A DNA stretch of 5,911 nt, from NCBI GenBank assembly GCA_015661585.1, contig DQVU01000107.1, forward strand, positions 1 through 5,911. The letters run 5' to 3'. Below, piece by piece: positions 1-5,596 of the stretch (positions are counted from its first letter, which is position 1; the number at the start of each line of letters is the position of its first letter). Below the pieces are notes generated by a model. The model ran no database searches. It was given only the letters and a program-made list of their open reading frames with translations, and was not told the DNA's origin. This DNA is from Methanothermococcus okinawensis (GTDB taxonomy: Archaea > AGJL01 > Methanococci > Methanococcales > Methanococcaceae). The position numbers were made by a program, and so were the translations under genes.

Positions 1-324
1 GGTGCAAACTTCCTATGTTATGTAACCCCTGCAGAACATGTTAGACTGATGAAGGAGGAGGATGTAAAGGAGGGACTTATCGCTACAAAGATAGCAGCCC
101 AGGCTGCAGATGTTGCAAGGGGTAATAGGATAGCCTGGGAGATGGAGAGGGAGATGGCTCTCGCCAGGAAGCATCACCTATGGGAAAAACAGTTTCAACT
201 TGCCTTCGACAAGGAGAAACCTAAGAAGATGAGAGAGGAACTGCCCTCCTCTAATGAGAAAGCCTGTAGTGTCTGTGGGGATCTCTGTGCTTTGTTGATA
301 GCTGAGAGTATATTTAAGGATTAA
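1..324 (+). CDS. thiC: Phosphomethylpyrimidine synthase ThiC, C-terminal part (5' truncated by window edge)
   Basis: The frame is open from base 1 to a TAA at 322-324 and gives the last 107 residues of ThiC; the start lies outside the window. ThiC is a cytoplasmic radical-SAM enzyme that rearranges 5-aminoimidazole ribonucleotide into hydroxymethylpyrimidine phosphate, the pyrimidine half of thiamine. Family landmarks seen are YVTPAEH (residues 7-13 of the fragment), DVKEGLIATKIAAQAADVARG (21-41), WEKQF (61-65), and the terminal cysteine motif CSVCGDLC (89-96) that holds the 4Fe-4S cluster. Cysteine spacing is C-x2-C-x3-C, one residue shorter in the second gap than the C-x2-C-x4-C described for bacterial ThiC. 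I believe the short form is common in archaeal ThiC, but this is from memory. An ATG at 49 is internal, because homology continues upstream of it. The last 11 bp overlap the convergent regulator gene. Confidence 0.94.
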   Translation, partial: GANFLCYVTPAEHVRLMKEEDVKEGLIATKIAAQAADVARGNRIAWEMEREMALARKHHLWEKQFQLAFDKEKPKKMREELPSSNEKACSVCGDLCALLIAESIFKD

Positions 325-1234
325 TCTCCCTTATATTTTTCAGTATCTTGTTAAAGAGTGCTCCTCCAATAAGTTTTAAAACATCAGTCTTAGTAATAAT
401 ACCAACTACCTTCCCGTCCTTATCTACAACTATCAACCTACCTACATCCTTCTCCTCCATAAGCATAAGAGCGTCGTATATCTTCTTGTCTGGTGTGATG
501 GTGATAGGGTCTCTTACCATCACCTTCTCCACAGGTTCATTTTCCATATTCTTAGAAATTGCATAGGCTAAGTCATGATGGGTAAATACACCAACTAACT
601 TACCGTTAGATATAACAGGTACTCCACTTATACTGTTTTCATAGAGGATTCTGGCAGTATCCTTTATCTTCGTAGTAGGTTCTATCCATATAAGTTTCTC
701 CTTTGTAGCCACAGTTTCCACTTTTATGTTTGGAACACTTGCAACCCCCATAACATTTATTAGGAGTATATGATTTATATCATCTCTTCCAATAACCTTA
801 CCAAATACAACGATCTTGTTGTGATATGTGGGACCTACTCTTATTATATCTCCCTCTTTGAATAACCTTGTATCCCCCCTTATCTGTATCATAGAGGAGC
901 AGGCCTTCTCATGGGCAACAGTATCGAAGATTATCTTCTCAACACACACACCCTCAACCTTTTTATCTCCCTTGTATATAGGTACCTCTATGGTATCCTC
1001 GTAGGTTAAACCTAATACTTTGTAGGTATAACTCGTTGGAATATACCCTCCCCTAGGTCCAGGCACCCCATCCACCAAGTTCAATGCCTTCAAGGCTTGC
1101 ATCTGATTTCTTATAGTTCCAGGGTTTCTATTCAATCTCTTTGCTATCTCAGTTCCCTTAACAGGTCTATTTTTTTCCTCGTAAATATTTATCAACTCTT
1201 GAAGTATCTCCTTTTGAATTACAGTTAGATCCAT
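314..1234 (-). CDS. Winged-helix transcriptional regulator with C-terminal tandem CBS domains
   Basis: The product of 306 residues has three parts. Residues 1-75 form a winged helix-turn-helix (EILQELINIYEE, then GTEIAKRLNRNPGTIRNQMQALKALNLV and a glycine-rich wing). Residues about 80-172 are a beta-rich middle domain that I cannot name. Residues about 183-291 are two CBS repeats, each ending in a nucleotide-binding type loop (GVFTHHDL and GIITKTDVL). This order matches the predicted regulators of COG2524, the MJ1232 type found in methanogens. CBS pairs usually sense adenine nucleotides or SAM, so a ligand-controlled DNA-binding protein is the likely role; the target is unknown. The reading frame also has a GTG at 1243, but the GGTG around that codon sits 6 nt before the ATG at 1234 and looks like its ribosome binding site, so I prefer 1234. 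It is divergent from the MinD-like gene and overlaps the end of thiC tail to tail, which makes self-control or control of a neighbour plausible but unproven. Confidence 0.9.
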   Translation of the reverse strand: MDLTVIQKEILQELINIYEEKNRPVKGTEIAKRLNRNPGTIRNQMQALKALNLVDGVPGPRGGYIPTSYTYKVLGLTYEDTIEVPIYKGDKKVEGVCVEKIIFDTVAHEKACSSMIQIRGDTRLFKEGDIIRVGPTYHNKIVVFGKVIGRDDINHILLINVMGVASVPNIKVETVATKEKLIWIEPTTKIKDTARILYENSISGVPVISNGKLVGVFTHHDLAYAISKNMENEPVEKVMVRDPITITPDKKIYDALMLMEEKDVGRLIVVDKDGKVVGIITKTDVLKLIGGALFNKILKNIREINP

Positions 1235-1265
1235 AAAGGACACCTTTTAATATTAAATTAAGTAT

Positions 1266-1278
1266 AATAATATAAATT
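1266..1278 (-). promoter_or_regulatory. Probable TATA box of the HTH-CBS regulator gene
   Basis: Read on the minus strand the stretch gives ATTTATATTA, a good archaeal TATA box. It lies about 35-45 nt before the ATG at 1234, so transcription would start close to 1248 and leave a short leader carrying the GGTG ribosome binding site. The surrounding DNA is almost all A/T, so the exact box is uncertain. Confidence 0.4.
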
Positions 1279-1293
1279 AATAATTAATACACT

Positions 1294-1313
1294 TTATTAT
1301 AATATTATAATAA
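1294..1313. promoter_or_regulatory. 20-bp perfect palindrome between divergent promoters (candidate operator)
   Basis: Every base from 1294 to 1303 pairs with its partner from 1313 back to 1304, giving a perfect two-fold symmetric site made only of A and T. It lies between the two predicted TATA boxes, close upstream of the one for the MinD-like gene. A homodimeric winged-helix regulator such as the adjacent HTH-CBS protein would bind a site of this symmetry. In DNA this AT-rich a palindrome of this size can occur by chance, so the functional reading is an inference. Confidence 0.3.
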
Positions 1314-1317
1314 TTCG

Positions 1318-1330
1318 TATATATTTAAAT
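1318..1330 (+). promoter_or_regulatory. Probable TATA box of the MinD-like ATPase / dys unit
   Basis: The motif TATATATTTAAAT fits an archaeal TATA box. Its centre lies about 45 nt before the ATG at 1369, which would place the transcript start near 1349 and give a leader of about 20 nt. That leader contains the ribosome binding site AGGAGA at 1359-1364. The position is consistent, but the flanks are AT-rich and no BRE element is distinctive. Confidence 0.45.
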
Positions 1331-1368
1331 ATCTTTGTCTATAATTAACAATTTTTTCAGGAGATAAT

Positions 1369-2148
1369 ATGAAGATAGGATTTTACAACATTCAAGGAGG
1401 TACTGGAAAAACAACCCTTGCAATAAATATTGCATACTATATCAGTGATATTATAAGAACGATATATGTAGACTGTGATATATACGGTGGCAACAGTGCC
1501 CTATTTTTTAATATGGAATCAGTTCCAGAGACAATAAATGCCTACTTAAATGGAACGTGTACAATAGATGAAATTATACATGAATATGAGAACCTCTCTG
1601 TTATAGTTAGTGACTCTACTCCTAACGCATTCAACACAGATTTTGATATAAGAAAATTTATAGACCTGATAAATTATATCGATGAGGAGTACGAGGTAGT
1701 TATACTCGATCTGCCACCGAACATCACCGAGGGGAATATACTTTTCTCCAACGAGGAACTCGCCTGTAAAATGATAGTAGTTGGTGAGGATAGTGTACCT
1801 GGGATAGGGGGGACATTAAAAACCTTGGAGTTGTTAGATGCCTTAGGCATCGAGGTGATAGGTACTATTATAAACAAGGATAGAGATATTGTAAATTATG
1901 AGGGTGTGATAGACAATATTATTGCAATATTACCCTACGATGAGGAAGTGGAAGAACATTGGATTAGAGGAGAACCTATAATAAAGAAGAGAACATCTTT
2001 TGGAAAAGAACTAAGTTTCTTAGCCAGGGAATTGGCAGAGTCCTATATTGAGAAAGACTTGGCTACTATGAGAGCTATAAAGATAGCAAAAGAGTTTAAG
2101 AGTCAGATATTGGGGAAAAGTGGAGAAGAAGATAAAGAATCCATTTAA
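1369..2148 (+). CDS. MinD/ParA-family P-loop ATPase with Gln in place of the signature lysine
   Basis: The 259-residue product has the layout of a MinD/ParA/Mrp-type ATPase. The P-loop at residues 9-16 reads QGGTGKTT, switch I is VDCDIYGG (34-41), switch II is ILDLPPN (112-118), and a MinD-like LPYDEEVEE follows at 188-196. These proteins normally hydrolyse ATP as dimers and position partner proteins, DNA or metal clusters. In the deviant Walker A motif KGGxxGKT the first lysine reaches across the dimer to the partner's ATP; here it is Gln9 (codon CAA), while the P-loop Lys14 is kept. No cysteine pair for cluster binding, as in Mrp/Nbp35, is evident. The tail (about 226-250) contains a possible amphipathic helix, which in MinD would bind membrane, but this is weak. 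AGGAGA at 1359-1364 supports the start. dys follows 44 bp downstream on the same strand with no obvious promoter or terminator between, so the two may be co-transcribed. The cargo or partner is unknown. Confidence 0.88.
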   Translation: MKIGFYNIQGGTGKTTLAINIAYYISDIIRTIYVDCDIYGGNSALFFNMESVPETINAYLNGTCTIDEIIHEYENLSVIVSDSTPNAFNTDFDIRKFIDLINYIDEEYEVVILDLPPNITEGNILFSNEELACKMIVVGEDSVPGIGGTLKTLELLDALGIEVIGTIINKDRDIVNYEGVIDNIIAILPYDEEVEEHWIRGEPIIKKRTSFGKELSFLARELAESYIEKDLATMRAIKIAKEFKSQILGKSGEEDKESI

Positions 2149-2192
2149 ATCCTTCTTCACCTTAAAAGACGAGACTTCAGAGTTGTGAGAAG

Positions 2193-3212
2193 ATGGAGAA
2201 AAGGACAAAGGAAATAGTATTAAAGGAGAGTAAAGATATCCAAGGTTTAAGTGTAGAAGGCCCGTGGTTAGATGAAGATATAGATCTACCAGATATCCTG
2301 ATGAATTACTACAAGAGAATAGGATTCCAGGGGACGCAACTTGGAAAGGCTATTGAGATATGGAAAAAGGTAGAGAGGATAAGGGAGAGGGATAGAAAGG
2401 AGATGACAGTATTTATGGCCTATACCTCCAACATGGTGTCCTCTGGGTTAAGGGAGGTCATAGCCTATCTTGTGAAACATAGGAAGGTAGATGTGTTAGT
2501 AACTACTGCTGGAGGTGTTGAAGAGGATTTTATAAAGTGTATAAAACCTTTTATTATTGGAGACTGGCATCTCAATGGAGCCAAGTTGAGGGAGGAAGGT
2601 ATAAACAGAATAGGAAATATACTAGTTCCAAACGACAGATATATTGAATTTGAGAGATATATGAGGGATTTCTTTGAATATTTAGAGGAACTGCAGGAGA
2701 AGGAGAAAAGGATAGTATCTACAAGGGAGTTCTGCTACATGTTAGGAGAGTTAATTGATAAAAGATTCGATAAAGATGTAAAGGAGCGATCTATACTTTA
2801 CTGGGCATATAAGAATAACATTCCTATATTCTGCCCTGCAATAACTGACGGCTCCATTGGAGATATGCTCTACTTCTACAAGGTGGAGAAAAAGTCAAAG
2901 TTAAAGATAGATGTGGCTGAAGATATTGTAGAGCTGAACAACATAGCTGTATATTCTAAAAAGACATGTTGTATCGTATTGGGGGGATCCCTTCCTAAGC
3001 ACAGTGTAATAAATGCAAACCTCTTTAGAGAGGGCACTGACTACGCCATATATATAACTACTGGGGTCCCCTGGGATGGCTCCCTCAGTGGTGCTCCACC
3101 AGAGGAAGGGATATCCTGGGGGAAGATTCAGAAGGGAGCAGAGTACGTGGAGATCTGGGCAGATGCTACCTTGGTATTTCCACTGCTTGTATATTGTGTA
3201 TTTAAAAAGTAA
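2193..3212 (+). CDS. dys: Deoxyhypusine synthase
   Basis: This cytoplasmic enzyme uses NAD and spermidine to transfer a 4-aminobutyl group to one lysine of the translation factor aIF5A, the first step of hypusine formation. The 339-residue product is collinear with the human enzyme and of normal archaeal length. Conserved blocks are TSNMVSSG (78-85) and TTAGGVEED (104-112) for NAD, NRIGN (138-142), PAITDGSIGDM (215-225, with Asp219 and Asp224), GGSLPKH with His270, DGSLSGA (295-301), and EGISWGK (305-311). The last block holds Trp309 and the catalytic Lys311, equivalent to human Trp327 and Lys329. Human Asp316 is replaced by Leu298, which I believe is usual in archaea. The frame is closed by a stop at 2163-2165 and the ATG at 2193 is the only start codon before the homology begins. 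The ribosome binding site is weak (GTGA at 2185-2188), which fits translation from a transcript begun at the MinD-like gene. Confidence 0.96.
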   Translation: MEKRTKEIVLKESKDIQGLSVEGPWLDEDIDLPDILMNYYKRIGFQGTQLGKAIEIWKKVERIRERDRKEMTVFMAYTSNMVSSGLREVIAYLVKHRKVDVLVTTAGGVEEDFIKCIKPFIIGDWHLNGAKLREEGINRIGNILVPNDRYIEFERYMRDFFEYLEELQEKEKRIVSTREFCYMLGELIDKRFDKDVKERSILYWAYKNNIPIFCPAITDGSIGDMLYFYKVEKKSKLKIDVAEDIVELNNIAVYSKKTCCIVLGGSLPKHSVINANLFREGTDYAIYITTGVPWDGSLSGAPPEEGISWGKIQKGAEYVEIWADATLVFPLLVYCVFKK

Positions 3213-3256
3213 AGGTTATAATCAAAAGGAAGTACAAAGGGAAAAAAGCACACTAT
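3213..3256. terminator. Convergent spacer between dys and the FUN14 gene, with possible U-rich terminator for the minus strand
   Basis: The 44-bp gap separates two tail-to-tail genes. A run of six A at 3242-3247 would be read as six U ten bases after the FUN14 stop on the minus strand, which is the kind of oligo-U signal archaeal RNA polymerase uses. No GC-rich hairpin is present. On the plus strand no comparable T run follows dys. Confidence 0.3.
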
Positions 3257-3559
3257 TCATCCTCTCTTAAATCCCACTATAAATCCTGCCACAAATCCTG
3301 CACCCAGGGAGAGGGAATGAATCAACCCCACTATCTGACCTCCAAAGGACACAAGGGAGTTCTCTACACTTCCCAACAACCCTAAGAGCGCATCTTTATT
3401 TATAGTGATCACACCTAGTTTTGCCAAATAGAGCAAACTTAAGAAGTAGAGGGCTATTAGAGCAGTAACTATCTTCAAAGCCACCTTTGTTCCCCACCCT
3501 ACAATTACTCCACTTATAAACCCAACACCTAAATCAGGTAGGAACTGAAGTATGTCCAT
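3257..3559 (-). CDS. FUN14-family small membrane protein
   Basis: The 100-residue product has the FUN14 family pattern: a glycine-rich membrane segment GVGFISGVIVGWGTK (11-25), a second hydrophobic segment (about 28-46), a polar connector with GVITINKDAL (49-58), and a closing glycine-rich segment GAGFVAGFIVGFKRG (86-100). Eukaryotic members such as FUNDC1 sit in the outer mitochondrial membrane; the role of short archaeal members is not known. It should be an integral membrane protein with two or three membrane segments and a very short tail. The start is supported by AAGGGGAT immediately upstream. It is the last gene of the probable cbiE operon, 11 bp after the exported-protein gene, so the two may act together at the cell envelope. 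Family assignment is by pattern only. Confidence 0.85.
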   Translation of the reverse strand: MDILQFLPDLGVGFISGVIVGWGTKVALKIVTALIALYFLSLLYLAKLGVITINKDALLGLLGSVENSLVSFGGQIVGLIHSLSLGAGFVAGFIVGFKRG

Positions 3560-3570
3560 CTTATCCCCTT

Positions 3571-4272
3571 TTATTTTTTATTTACATCTCCTAATACATT
3601 TATTATACTTGTAAGTTTGTCTATATCTGATATATTTGCATCCATTATCATATCGATGAATACTAACTCCCCTTCAACTTGGACGTTGGATTCTCTAACT
3701 TTAACACCCTTTATATTATCTATATTTTCTATCATTTTTCTTATTATATATTCATCTCTCATAGTGTCTGTCAAACCCTCTTTTTTCACTACTATACTCA
3801 CATAGGCAGTATCTTCTCCCTCAAATTTGATACTCTTAACAAACTCTTTGGAGTATATAACTATATCCCCAGGTGAAACCTCCATATTGATATAATACTC
3901 AGGTTTTCCCACATATTTAGAGTTTATAAATATAAATCCTTCCTCTGGATTTATGTTCTCATCTAGTAGATTTAGAAATTTGACTATCTTTACTAAGAAC
4001 CATATTGGTGTCCTAACAGCTTTCTCTTCAGGATTTTCTATGTTAATGTATATTCCATCTACAAAGAAAAAGAGGAAGGGAGGTATATCAACACCGTAGT
4101 TTTTGAGGATCTTAGGCAGTAGTTTCTTGTCTATATATATAAACTCTGGGTACGGACTGTCCTCTACAATCTTATTGAAGGACTCTTCGGCACTTACTAA
4201 ATTTATACCCTGTACAAAAGTGAAGAGTATTAGAGCAGTTAGAAGATATCTGATATTAGAGAGTTTAAGCAT
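3571..4272 (-). CDS. Exported protein of unknown function
   Basis: I do not recognise the family. The 233-residue product starts with a typical signal peptide: Lys3 and Arg8 before a hydrophobic core (about 9-20), and a likely cleavage site after VSA at residues 26-28, leaving about 205 residues outside the membrane. There is no lipobox cysteine, no other cysteine in the chain, and no C-terminal membrane anchor. The mature part begins with a mixed region containing PPFLFFF (64-70). The C-terminal 80 residues read as strand, helix (about 173-186), two strands (about 190-210) and helix, perhaps an alpha/beta sandwich. A strong ribosome binding site, AAGGAGGGG at 4278-4286, supports the start. 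It lies 18 bp after cbiE and 11 bp before the FUN14 gene on the same strand. That context suggests a membrane-linked job, possibly with the FUN14 protein; any tie to cobamide or cobalt handling is conjecture. Confidence 0.82.
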   Translation of the reverse strand: MLKLSNIRYLLTALILFTFVQGINLVSAEESFNKIVEDSPYPEFIYIDKKLLPKILKNYGVDIPPFLFFFVDGIYINIENPEEKAVRTPIWFLVKIVKFLNLLDENINPEEGFIFINSKYVGKPEYYINMEVSPGDIVIYSKEFVKSIKFEGEDTAYVSIVVKKEGLTDTMRDEYIIRKMIENIDNIKGVKVRESNVQVEGELVFIDMIMDANISDIDKLTSIINVLGDVNKK

Positions 4273-4290
4273 AGTTACCCCTCCTTCTTC

Positions 4291-4920
4291 TTACTTTACT
4301 ACACATACAACAAGATAGGATAGATCTAAATGTAACACATCTTTTAATTTACACTCTATTATTCTCTCCTTTGGATATGTTAAATTTTCACATATCACTA
4401 TCTCTTTATTTTCATCTACACCGTTCTCTATTAGGTACTCTATATCATCCTTCAGGTTTTTATTTGGTAAAAAGATCACCTTTTTATTATCTTTAATGAG
4501 ATCCAACAATACTTTTCTATTCTCCTCTTTACCATGGAGGGTGACTATATGGTAATCCTCCCAGGAGATTTTAAGTTTAGAGGCTGCAACTTGGATGGAG
4601 GAGATACCAGGGATAACCTCTATATCCTCTCTATTTACTATGTTGTACTTCAACAGAGTCTTTAACAATCCACTAAAACAAGGATCTCCTGTTGATAGTA
4701 TTACAACACTTTTCTTCTCTTTTTTACTATATTCTATTACTTTTTTTAGATCCTCTACAATATTTTTAGATAAGATATACCCCCTATCTTCCTCAATGTC
4801 GAAGAGTTCCAAGGCTCTTCTACTACCTACAACGATATCAGCGTCCTTTACAGTTTCAACAGCCTTCAATGTAAGGTACTCCCTACTTCCTGGTCCTATA
4901 CCTACGATATATATTTTCAT
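4291..4920 (-). CDS. cbiE: Cobalt-precorrin-7 (C5)-methyltransferase CbiE
   Basis: CbiE transfers a methyl group from SAM to C5 of the corrin ring in the anaerobic (early-cobalt) cobamide pathway; methanogens need cobamides for methyl transfer to coenzyme M. The 209-residue product is the normal length for a stand-alone CbiE, without the CbiT domain found in fused CobL proteins. Landmarks of the tetrapyrrole methylase fold are VGIGPGS (6-12), VVGSRRAL (30-37), LSTGDPCFSGL (75-85, the SAM-site loop), VIPGISSIQVAASKL (102-116) and SWEDYHIVTLHG (119-130). VVGSRRAL and SWEDYHIVTLHG point to CbiE rather than the related CbiF, CbiH or CbiL. The only nearby ribosome-binding-like motif, AAGGAG, is 14 nt before the ATG, too far to be ideal, so the mRNA may be nearly leaderless. 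It is the first gene of a probable three-gene operon with the exported and FUN14 proteins. Confidence 0.94.
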   Translation of the reverse strand: MKIYIVGIGPGSREYLTLKAVETVKDADIVVGSRRALELFDIEEDRGYILSKNIVEDLKKVIEYSKKEKKSVVILSTGDPCFSGLLKTLLKYNIVNREDIEVIPGISSIQVAASKLKISWEDYHIVTLHGKEENRKVLLDLIKDNKKVIFLPNKNLKDDIEYLIENGVDENKEIVICENLTYPKERIIECKLKDVLHLDLSYLVVCVVK

Positions 4921-4944
4921 GAATTATTATATTACTCCTTATCA

Positions 4945-4954
4945 TTTATATTTA
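4945..4954 (-). promoter_or_regulatory. Candidate TATA box for a near-leaderless cbiE transcript
   Basis: On the minus strand this reads TAAATATAAA. Its centre is about 30 nt before the cbiE ATG, so a transcript would begin only a few bases upstream of the start codon. That would explain why no well-placed ribosome binding site is seen. A second box lies further upstream and the two cannot be ranked from sequence. Confidence 0.3.
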
Positions 4955-4994
4955 TTGTTACCTTAGTTTCCTCAAGGGATAATAAAAACTACAA

Positions 4995-5004
4995 GTATAT
5001 ATAG
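4995..5004 (-). promoter_or_regulatory. Alternative TATA box upstream of cbiE
   Basis: The minus strand reads CTATATATAC, a strong archaeal TATA match. Transcription would start near 4975 and give a leader of about 55 nt before cbiE. The core is nearly palindromic, so it could also drive plus-strand transcription into the long intergenic region. Confidence 0.35.
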
Positions 5005-5487
5005 TCCTGAACAAACTATTTATACTAAACAACAATCATCGAGAATCCAATAAAAAATTTAAAATCATGAAATAAAAATTCTTAAAACACTTAATAAAGA
5101 TATATTTCTGCTAAATCCTTTTTCTTAAGAGTTTTTGCCTTTTCTGTTATTTTTTATCTTAATATATTATTTCACTTTTTATTATAATTATAGTAATAAA
5201 TAAAAGGGAGTAAAAACTCGTTATCTATATTTATTTCTCCCATGTTCTAAGTGTTGGAATAAGATGATGATATTATCGTGATACAAACTGAATCTAATGG
5301 TTGTAGTTGAGAGTATCCATTTTTTGAAGACTTACAATAACGATAATAAAGAGAACCTGTCTGAAAACAATATAACTGAACAATATAAATATATAAATAT
5401 ACTAACAATAAATATACCAGATGGACTTAATACTCACTGAAAAAAATATCCCTCTCAAGGATTTTAAGAGATTCTATTTTGTTTAAG

Positions 5488-5511
5488 ATTATTATTTATT
5501 TTTATAATAAT
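5488..5511. repeat. Short A/T inverted repeat (8-bp arms, 8-nt loop)
   Basis: ATTATTAT at 5488-5495 is followed by its exact reverse complement at 5504-5511. It lies about 85 bp before the right-edge gene. The arms contain only A and T and could arise by chance; a weak hairpin or protein-binding site is possible. Confidence 0.25.
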
Positions 5512-5537
5512 TATTTTCTCCAGATTTTGATAAAAAC

Positions 5538-5550
5538 TATAGATATAATG
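5538..5550 (+). promoter_or_regulatory. Possible TATA box of the right-edge gene
   Basis: CTATAGATATAAT lies about 50 nt before the ATG at 5597. A transcript starting some 25 nt downstream would carry the GTGAT ribosome binding site at 5588-5592. Other TATA-like runs near 5382-5415 are also possible, so this is tentative. Confidence 0.3.
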
Positions 5551-5596
5551 AATAAAATTAGGATGCGGGGAAAAGCAAAAGTATATAGTGATATGG

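Larger units (their letters stand above)
4921..5596. other. Long AT-rich intergenic region between cbiE and the right-edge gene
   Basis: These 676 bp lie between divergently oriented genes and hold no gene I can support. I see TATA-like sites for cbiE at the left end, several plus-strand T runs at about 5117-5156 with no plus-strand gene upstream, and a GGGAG at 5206-5210 that could pair with CTCCC at 5237-5241 or partly with ACTC at 5216-5219. There is also an 8-bp A/T inverted repeat at 5488-5495 and 5504-5511. One 47-codon plus-strand frame (5297-5440) has an ATG but no well-placed ribosome binding site. No GC-rich island, tRNA fold or regular repeat array is visible, which in an AT-rich thermophile argues against a large structured RNA. 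The length is unusual next to the compact spacing elsewhere in the window. Confidence 0.5.

Noticed and set aside
2149..2192. Separate promoter or terminator between the MinD-like gene and dys
   Set aside because: The 44 bp contain no TATA-like stretch and no T run; only a weak GTGA ribosome binding site is present.
4862..4945. Short upstream frame on the minus strand starting at 4945, overlapping the cbiE start out of frame
   Set aside because: It is 20 codons with no ribosome binding site, is very basic and of low quality, and nothing distinguishes it from chance.
4595..4966. Plus-strand frame of 123 codons antisense to cbiE
   Set aside because: The opposite strand encodes a clear CbiE with all family motifs; this frame is its shadow, rich in Ser, Phe and Leu.
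5264..5291. C box-like ATGATGA (5264-5270) and D box-like CTGA (5288-5291), suggesting a C/D guide RNA
   Set aside because: The 17-nt spacing is longer than the usual 10-12 nt guide, there is no matching C'/D' pair, and no terminal stem is seen.
4966..5465. Similar short sequences with ATCCCT and CAAGG near 4970 and 5450, considered as an inverted repeat pair
   Set aside because: The shared part is only 6 or so bases with mismatches; it is no more than expected by chance over this distance.
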